A stretch of DNA of 64,000 nucleotides from NCBI RefSeq assembly GCF_037325665.1, contig NC_090260.1:34885906-34949905 (forward strand). Reading direction: 5' to 3'. The DNA comes from Littorina saxatilis (lineage: Eukaryota > Mollusca > Gastropoda > Littorinimorpha > Littorinidae). Numbering within the stretch: the stretch's first letter is position 1; each line of letters starts with the position of its first letter. The notes beneath the pieces were generated by a model that searched no databases, was not told where the DNA came from, and was given only the letters and a program-made list of their open reading frames with translations. Positions 58,801 to 64,000 of this stretch are shown piece after piece. The position numbers and the translations under genes are program-made.

Positions 58801-61800
58801 ATACCAAAAATAAAATCGAACAGAATAAAAATATAAACTGGTTTTTTTAAGGTTTGTTTCATTATTTATTTGGAGTACAGTGGAACCCCTCTCTAGCGAC
58901 CTTGAAAATGTTGACACAAATAAGTCCTTATGGAGGGGGGTCCTTACAGAAGGAGGGGGCGGGGTCAGGGGGCCACAAAGAAAGTCACCTCAGATTTTCT
59001 TAAAAAAAAGAAAACAGAGAAGTTTGAGTTGCTGACGACCGTTTCCTCAAGCAAACTGCTTCGATTTCATGTTTGACATTGTCGATGGTGTCCACCAGTT
59101 CTGGTGCATGTTTCAATGCAAAAGCAAAAAGAGTTAGTTTCTGAGCAAGCATTCTTTACAGCAGTCCCTGCAATGATGAAGGCCCTCCGAGAAAGAGAGT
59201 GAAAAATCGGCCACCGTTCTCAGCATCGCGTATCTGTGTGTAGCCTCTTTCATTGACAAGATACTCTTGTTTTCCCCGCAGCCTTGACCAGTGAGTCGGT
59301 TACCTAATCTGTGAACCCTTCAGTTGTGTTGCTTTGTCAAAAGTTAGACACAGTCAACCAGTTTTGCTCTGAGTGAACAGTGCAGCTGGCCTCAAATAGC
59401 CGGTGACACCTCTCTGGCCACAGCACCAAACAGTACATGGCTGGGGGGAGTGAGAGAGAGAGACAGAGCGGGGGGGCAGGAAGAGCATTGGAGAGAAATA
59501 GAGAGGTGTACTCTTCCAAACAATTTCCAAGGATCAGTTGTCAGGGCTTAGGGTAGTCAGTGAGGGAGAGTGAGAGCGGTGTTGTGTACAGTGTATTTCC
59601 GACTGAAGAGTGAAAAGTCACTGCCACAAGATCGGCATGCAGTCAATTGGATTGGATTGGATAAGATTTACAGTCCAGTGAGGTTACCCTCATGGAAATT
59701 CGGGCTGCTTTCTCCCCGGGGAAAGCGAGCTGCCATACATACGGCGCTACCCATATTTTTTTTTCCTGCATGCGTGTATTCATGATTCCTGAGATGATTG
59801 GTTTGTGATGTTTACTCAGCCCACCCAACCATCACACCTCTCAGCGGTTTAGTGCCTTTGCTTACGCGAGACGGTTATAACTGGTTATAACCGGTTTGTC
59901 AGTGATGCGTTACGCTGACTGAGAGTCTTGGCTTTGTCTGACAAAGTCGTTACACAAGCTGTTAGGTCGGTCCTTAGACGTTAGAGCGGGGTGGTCGCTA
60001 CACTGGTGACAACTATAATTTTATAAGGAAACACATCGGTTAAAAAAAAGGGTCGTTGTGGCGGGGTAGTTGTGAGAGAGGGGGGTCTTTGTGAGGGGTT
60101 CCACTGTATTAATGACAGAAATTAAGATAAGGAAATATCCAACCCGTGTGAGCTTTATCGGCATGCTGAATGAATCTCTAAAAGTCCACTTTTGCTCCAG
60201 CATGTCAAGTCACTTCCACACGGCTGTATTTGAAGTATACCCAAGAGAATACATTGTGCTTATCTTATTTGTGCAGGGTGAGCATGGCCCTGGAGCAGCT
60301 GTCGGCCCACCTGGGGGAGGGGATGTTGATCCTGGGCGACTACCACTACGAGAGTTTCCTCCACCACCTCAAGACGGCCACGGTGGAGCCCGCCAACCAG
60401 AAGTACGCCAGCGACACGCTCACACAGCTGAGGAAGGACAAGCAGTTTGGGGATTTCGACTTCCTGGTGTTTCACGCACAGTGCGGTGTCATTGCTGTCG
60501 GGCTCTGCTCTGTCAACAGCAATTCTGATGTACAGGTGGGTTACTGTTTTCAACAGTATGGGCAGTGACTTAAGGTGGTACATGGCATGAAAATTGATGA
60601 ACATTTACCAATGCATCTTCATAAAATAGTGCACATTAATGTATACACCTAAGATGAGTTTTTATGTAAAAATGTGCACACAGATTTTTTATTAATGACA
60701 AAAAAACAGTTAGAAAATTATATGAATTTTAACCAAAACCAACCAATTTTTTTTTATTATTATTTTTTTTATTTTTTTTTTTATGCTCTTTTTGTGAAGT
60801 TTTTATTTTTTATTATTTACATGTATATGCTGTACATTACAGGACATCACCTAAACAAAGGGACAGAACCATACAACAGAAAAACACTTGAACAATTACA
60901 ACTTACATGGGGTGGGAGGATGGGTGGGGGAGGGGGGGGAGTTCAGGGCTTGGTGGTCGCAGTATCAAAAGGATTTAAGAAAGAATTTTGCTTCCTCTCT
61001 TAACCAAAACCAACAATTTTTGCCGATAATTAAAAAAATGTTGCATTTATTTTGCTAAAAAGCTTATCTTAGTTGTTTACATCAGTGTGCACTGTTTTAT
61101 GATCTTATTTTCATGCCATGGGTCCCCTTAACACTATTGTGACTAGCATTGCCACAGCGTTAACGTCCTGCCTGCACAAGCTTGCCACCAAGAAACTTCC
61201 CAAAAAACAGTAACTGTAAAGAAATCTGTCTAGCAAACTTGAATTAAGTCCAATCACCACCACATTTTGTGTACTAATTAAAAAATGGATGCCCAGTTCA
61301 GTCGTGCTATTTATAAGTTTGTCACGCAATTTGTTTTAGCAAAGGGAAAGGGGGATAATTTGTGGTTTTTGTACGTTTTTTTTTTGTGTGTTTTCTTTTC
61401 CACTGCTTTTTTAAAAGTTATTTTTTAACAGAAAGTATTATAAATAATGTTATAACCAAACAAGGTGTAAAACATATGAATTAGCTGAAATATTGTTAAC
61501 ATTCTACACAGAAATAAGGAGACAGTACAAAGAAAAAAACAAGCAAATCCCGCATTCACTCACAGCATCCTGACTCAAATGAAACAAAACTGTGACACTC
61601 ACCAAATGATGTCTAGGTAATCCATATTGAATATACAGCAGTCCCTCTGATGAACGGACACCCTTGGGCCATAGCAAAACTGTCCGCACATTGCAGGTGT
61701 CCGGTCACGGGAGGGGTGACCACACCACCCCCTCCCCCACACACTCACACAGAGAAACACAAACAACAGGATTGAGTCTATGCTAATCACTTCTTGTGGC

Positions 61801-63644
61801 TACTAAACAATAACAATAAACTCCTAATACTTCTTTAAACGTTCTGTAAAAAGGATTTGTATGAAAAGTGTTGAAAAGAAGAGATAAAATAAATCCTCAA
61901 GGCAGTGAACACACTCACCATGCACTGACATACGAAAGCAGCCACACAAACACAGCACAGAGGAGCGTGTGCAGATGCTTTGCAAGAATAAGCTTGAAAA
62001 CCAGTTTGAATAAATAGCAGCAGATAGAGCTGCATGTCATAATCAAGTAATTTATTTGTTTCTTGTCTGGCTTTATTGACTGCATGCCGATCATGTGGCA
62101 TGGCAGTGACTTTTCACTCTTCAGTCGGAAATACACTGTACATAACACAGCTCCCACTCTCCCTCACTAATGCCTACCCCAAGCCGTGACAACTGATGCT
62201 TGGAAATTGTGTGGAAGAGTACACATCTCTATTTCTCTCCAATGCTCTTCCTGCTGACATGCGGTGACACCGGACACCCCACAGAGTTTAGCCACCTTAA
62301 GTCACTGCCCATACTGTTGAAAACAGTAACCCCCCTTTCTCTTTCTCACTCCCTCCAGCCATGTACTGTTGGGGGCTGTGGCCAGAGAGGCCAGCTGCAC
62401 TGTTCACTCAGAGCAAAACCAGTTGACTGTGTCGTAACTTTTGACAAAGCAAGACAACTGAAGGGTTCATAGATTAGGCAACCGACTCACTGGTCAAGGC
62501 TGAGGGGAAACAAGAGTATCTTGTCAATGAAAGAGGTTACACACAGACACACGATGGGTACACGTGCACTCAAGTTATCAGTGACTGTCATCACACCATT
62601 GCGGCTGTGATCTTTGTACCAAGAGCCGGACTGCTCTGTTATCGATTTTGTTGTGGTGAAAATTTGACGATGGTCTGTCCGTACATTGGAGGTATGACCT
62701 GCTGTTGGGACCGAAAATGAGTGTCCGCGTCCACGTTTTGCAGGTGTCCGTTTAAGGGGGGGCAAATAAAGAAGGAAAACACTCCGTGCCGAGCAAATGT
62801 GTCCGTACATGTCAGGTGTCCGCTCACGCCGGGGGCCGTACATTGCAGGGACTGCTGTAAGTCACATTTTCACAACAAAGTCCCAACTGTACACCTATGA
62901 ACATTTCCAAAAGGATTAGGAGGCTCCAGCCATCCATTGTTATCAGTGCTGCCACGCCCCCTTGCAAACTACACGATTCCAAGATCCATGCAGTACCACC
63001 CTACCACGTGTAGTTTGCCGACTCATACTAGCAACAACAGGACTGTTTCTTCCTCAATATCACTGCTATTATCGCTTTCTTGAGGCGAAAACAACACGTC
63101 GGAATCATGATCTACAGGATCCTCAAGATCCAACATCCGGAGAATCTCCTCCCGTGACAAGGCTCGCCTTCGATTCATTTTTTTTGTTCGAAAAAACCAC
63201 GCAAATCTTCTCTAATTTGCACATGGCGGAAGAGCAAGTCACGTGTATCAAGGGAAACAACTCAATTTATTGCAAGCTTCAAAAACCGGGAAGCAATCAC
63301 GAGTCGTGTACCTTGTATGTCTGTTACTCAAATAGTCACATCCCGTCCATGGGCGTGTCAGCGCTGTTACTAATTTAGTCACCTCCCGTCGCGAAAGTGT
63401 TAAAAGGAGGGTTCCACTCCATACAAAATAAGCTGTCCGCCTTTGCTAAGAAATTAACCGTATGTATCCTGTGTTGCAGTATATTCTAAAGAGAGTGCAA
63501 AAGTCCAGGGTGCAGTTGGAAAAGTCTGCTGCAGTAGCTCAACGATGCGTGGCCACTCTGGGCATTGACTGTTCAGTCATGCGCATCTTCTGCACTCCCA
63601 ACTTGAAGCGCAGCTTCCTGAGCAAGGTCACGGCCAGGGACAAG
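46836..63644 (+). CDS. Gln/Gly/Pro/Met-rich protein with weak NERD-like region, 5' part
   Basis: Five coding exons: 46836-47992, 56293-56338, 58205-58395, 60277-60535, 63480-63644. All have GT/AG junctions and agreeing phases (2,0,2,0), giving 606 residues, and the reading frame leaves the last exon open past the window. ATG 46836 has a strong context (GCGCCATGG). 5' UTR starts after an acceptor at 46812. Residues 1-385 are low-complexity, with GQGQ and HMGQGQ repeats and many Met, Gln and Pro. Residues about 402-606 look globular. GDFDFLVFHAQCGVIAVGLC, followed by a helical stretch (ILKRVQKSRVQLEKS), resembles the core strands of NERD/nuclease-like domains, but the usual catalytic Glu-x-Lys is replaced by GLC. 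If the relationship is real, it is probably inactive. No specific protein recognised. The 8.3-kb first intron hosts a Helitron. Confidence 0.75.
48182..48724 (-). mobile_element. Relative of the GACCTTGACC elements
   Basis: On the minus strand it starts CAAGAAGAGCAAACGCTCGA and ends with GAGTCACTTTTTCTCAAGTG then ACTCAAAA. These are the same end designs as at 33547 and 35445, with a different interior that still contains TCAAGGTCA and a GGCCGGCCGTCC block. Intron 1 of the 46.8-kb gene. Confidence 0.65.
48784..49105. repeat. 29-bp satellite, left block
   Basis: About 11 units of AGTATGGCTACTAGACAATA plus AAGTATATG, with some variation. It is interrupted at 49105/49106 by the Helitron and continues at 55408. 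Confidence 0.95.
49386..50978. repeat. Internal repeats of the Helitron
   Basis: A roughly 165-bp block at 49386-49553 recurs in direct orientation at 50820-50980 (TCAGTCAATGTGGACAGTCT to TCACCCACAATGAA). Between them, 50311-50443 and 50509-50672 are inverted relative to each other (GCTGCTTACTTCCCCTGGCG versus its mirror). Many short (A)CACATCA... motifs occur. A short (CA)n lies near 50008. Confidence 0.75.
51176..51596 (-). mobile_element. SINE copy 1 in the Helitron repeat
   Basis: Full tRNA-headed SINE as at 40826. It has a poly-G expansion at about 51440-51463 not present in the other copies. It has no own target duplication, because it moved with the tandem unit. Confidence 0.88.
52081..52485 (-). 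mobile_element. SINE copy 2 in the Helitron repeat
   Basis: Same SINE, near-identical to copies 3 and 4. It carries the TTTTTCCAAG variant also seen in copy 4. Confidence 0.9.
52996..53400 (-). mobile_element. SINE copy 3 in the Helitron repeat
   Basis: Same SINE. The A-box region has CTCAGGTGGT instead of CTCAGTTGGT. Confidence 0.9.
53892..54296 (-). mobile_element. SINE copy 4 in the Helitron repeat
   Basis: Same SINE, with several private changes near the start of the body. Confidence 0.9.
55408..55696. repeat. 29-bp satellite, right block
   Basis: Continuation of the satellite at 48784 after the Helitron, about 10 units with small length variants. A further piece follows the SINE at 56067-56105. 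Confidence 0.95.
55697..56066 (+). mobile_element. SINE-like family 1 inserted in the 29-bp satellite
   Basis: Full-length copy. The target duplication ACTAGACAATAAA (55684-55696, 56067-56079) is itself satellite sequence. Confidence 0.92.
56490..57573. mobile_element. hAT-like element, TIR CATAGCTGCCAAC, with BED finger remnant
   Basis: The left CATAGCTGCCAAC and right GTTGGCAGCTATG are perfect inverted repeats, flanked by a 6-bp duplication ATCACC (56484-56489, 57574-57579). Inside, about 56900-57060 (+), two overlapping frames together show C-x2-C (FCTKCREDIS) and, in the next frame, SIGHGGRGDIEAHSRTAKH. That is a hAT-type BED finger split by a frameshift. A GGGGGAGCATGCCCCCGG palindrome lies near the right end. 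Intron 2 of the 46.8-kb gene. Confidence 0.85.
57574..58204. other. Rest of intron 2 of the 46.8-kb gene
   Basis: No repeat or gene recognised. The minus-strand frames here are short and unconvincing. Confidence 0.5.
58878..60106 (+). mobile_element. TA-flanked element, TIR CAGTGGAACCCCTC
   Basis: Left CAGTGGAACCCCTC and right GAGGGGTTCCACTG are inverted, with TA on each side (58876-58877, 60107-60108). A 450-bp core (about 59220-59650) is shared, inverted, with the element at 61636-62857. TA targets and CAG termini fit pogo/Tigger-type Tc1/mariner elements. No transposase seen. Intron 3. Confidence 0.85.
60536..61635. other. Intron 4, left part
   Basis: Contains T-rich low-complexity sequence (60745-60815) and a G-rich stretch near 60918. 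No gene seen. Confidence 0.5.
61636..62857 (-). mobile_element. TA-flanked element, TIR CAGCAGTCCCT
   Basis: Left CAGCAGTCCCT and right AGGGACTGCTG are inverted. TA flanks both sides (61634-61635, 62858-62859). Subterminal GGACACC/GGTGTCC motifs recall the MITE at 20783. Its core (about 62090-62560) matches the core of the element at 58878 in opposite orientation. Intron 4. Confidence 0.85.
63023..63399 (-). mobile_element. piggyBac-like 5' end with start of the transposase
   Basis: The minus strand reads TTAA (63400-63403) then CACTTTCGCGACGGG, like piggyBac termini. About 220 bp later ATG at 63176-63178 opens a 51-residue frame: MNRRRALSREEILRMLDLED, then DSDVLFSPQESDNSSDIEEE, ending at TGA 63023-63025. 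An acidic Ser/Asp-rich N-terminus is typical of piggyBac transposases and PGBD proteins. The matching other TIR was not found, so this is a truncated copy. Intron 4. Confidence 0.65.
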
Positions 63645-64000
63645 GTGAGAGTCATGTGTCTCGGGCCAATAGACAAAAACATGTGCTTACCCTGAAATGC
63701 GTTACACAAACATGGGTTCAGGGATACCAGACCTTGACTTTATGTTGGGAGCCCTCATGATCAGTTTTATTGGATTTTATTAACCCACACATTATATTTC
63801 AGGTTTGATTAAGACGTACTTCATACTAGTGTTCTGATTGTAGTGTATGGTTTCGTATTTAAATCCAAAAAAGAGATTTCCAGAAAAGTTTATCTTTGCG
63901 TAATGAGAAGACGTCACATTAAAAATAATGGCGTCACATAAAGTTCTGTCACTTCTTATGTATGACTCCTGAAGAAATGATAAAGTGGTTCAAAAATGAA

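Noticed and set aside
1-64000. LTR elements, Polintons or other capsid-bearing elements
   Set aside because: No paired direct long terminal repeats, primer-binding sites or gag/pol-type or capsid-type frames were recognised in this window.

Overview
The window is eukaryotic, intron-rich and crowded with small repeats. It is most likely from a marine gastropod mollusc, and the repeats look littorinid. I infer this from three things: a short retroposon family ending in GACGTTAAACACCAAA plus an A-rich tail, interspersed elements packed with GACCTTGACC, and many tRNA-headed SINEs. Nothing prokaryotic is visible (no operons, ribosome binding sites or CRISPR).

Layout. 1-1949 is a 15-bp satellite in two head-to-head arms, followed by AT-rich palindromic repeats (2130-2745). 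2976-7266 is a repeat cluster: a Helitron-like terminus, three copies of a microsatellite-bearing element with a LINE 3' end inserted in one, and an element ended by TTGACTAAATGT. 7552-18546 (+) is a seven-coding-exon gene for a 986-residue C2H2 zinc-finger protein with an N-terminal coiled coil. All splice phases agree. Its introns hold a SINE, a 2-kb element with 546-bp inverted repeats, two minisatellites and a hAT-like element. 19186-20319 is an 18-copy 63-bp satellite. 20783-26000 holds MITEs, a hAT/BED zinc-finger remnant and nested elements.

27423-33321 (-) is a complete A20/AN1 zinc-finger gene (ZFAND5/6 family, 199 residues, four coding exons). Its second intron carries a 1.5-kb minisatellite that copies the 3' splice site of the following exon about 40 times. 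33.5-43.2 kb is mostly mobile DNA: two near-identical elements carrying many TCAAGGTCA nuclear-receptor half-sites, SINEs inserted in SINEs, MITEs and a 69-bp-arm palindrome, plus one unrecognised open frame at 41479-41924 (-).

46813-63644 (+) is the 5' part of a gene whose product starts with a Gln/Gly/Pro/Met-rich region and continues into a globular, weakly NERD-like region. It runs off the right edge. Its first intron contains a 6302-bp non-autonomous Helitron (49106-55407, minus strand) inserted precisely between A and T of a 29-bp satellite. The Helitron itself carries four tandem ~0.9-kb units, each with a SINE. Later introns hold a hAT-like element, two TA-flanked elements sharing a core but not termini, and a piggyBac-like end.

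The three main genes show no obvious common pathway. The zinc-finger gene is a probable DNA-binding regulator, the ZFAND gene a probable ubiquitin/proteasome or stress adaptor, and the third is of unknown role. The strongest leads are the splice-site satellite, the Helitron in its satellite with amplified SINE cargo, the receptor-site-laden elements, and the element with 546-bp inverted repeats and CAC termini.
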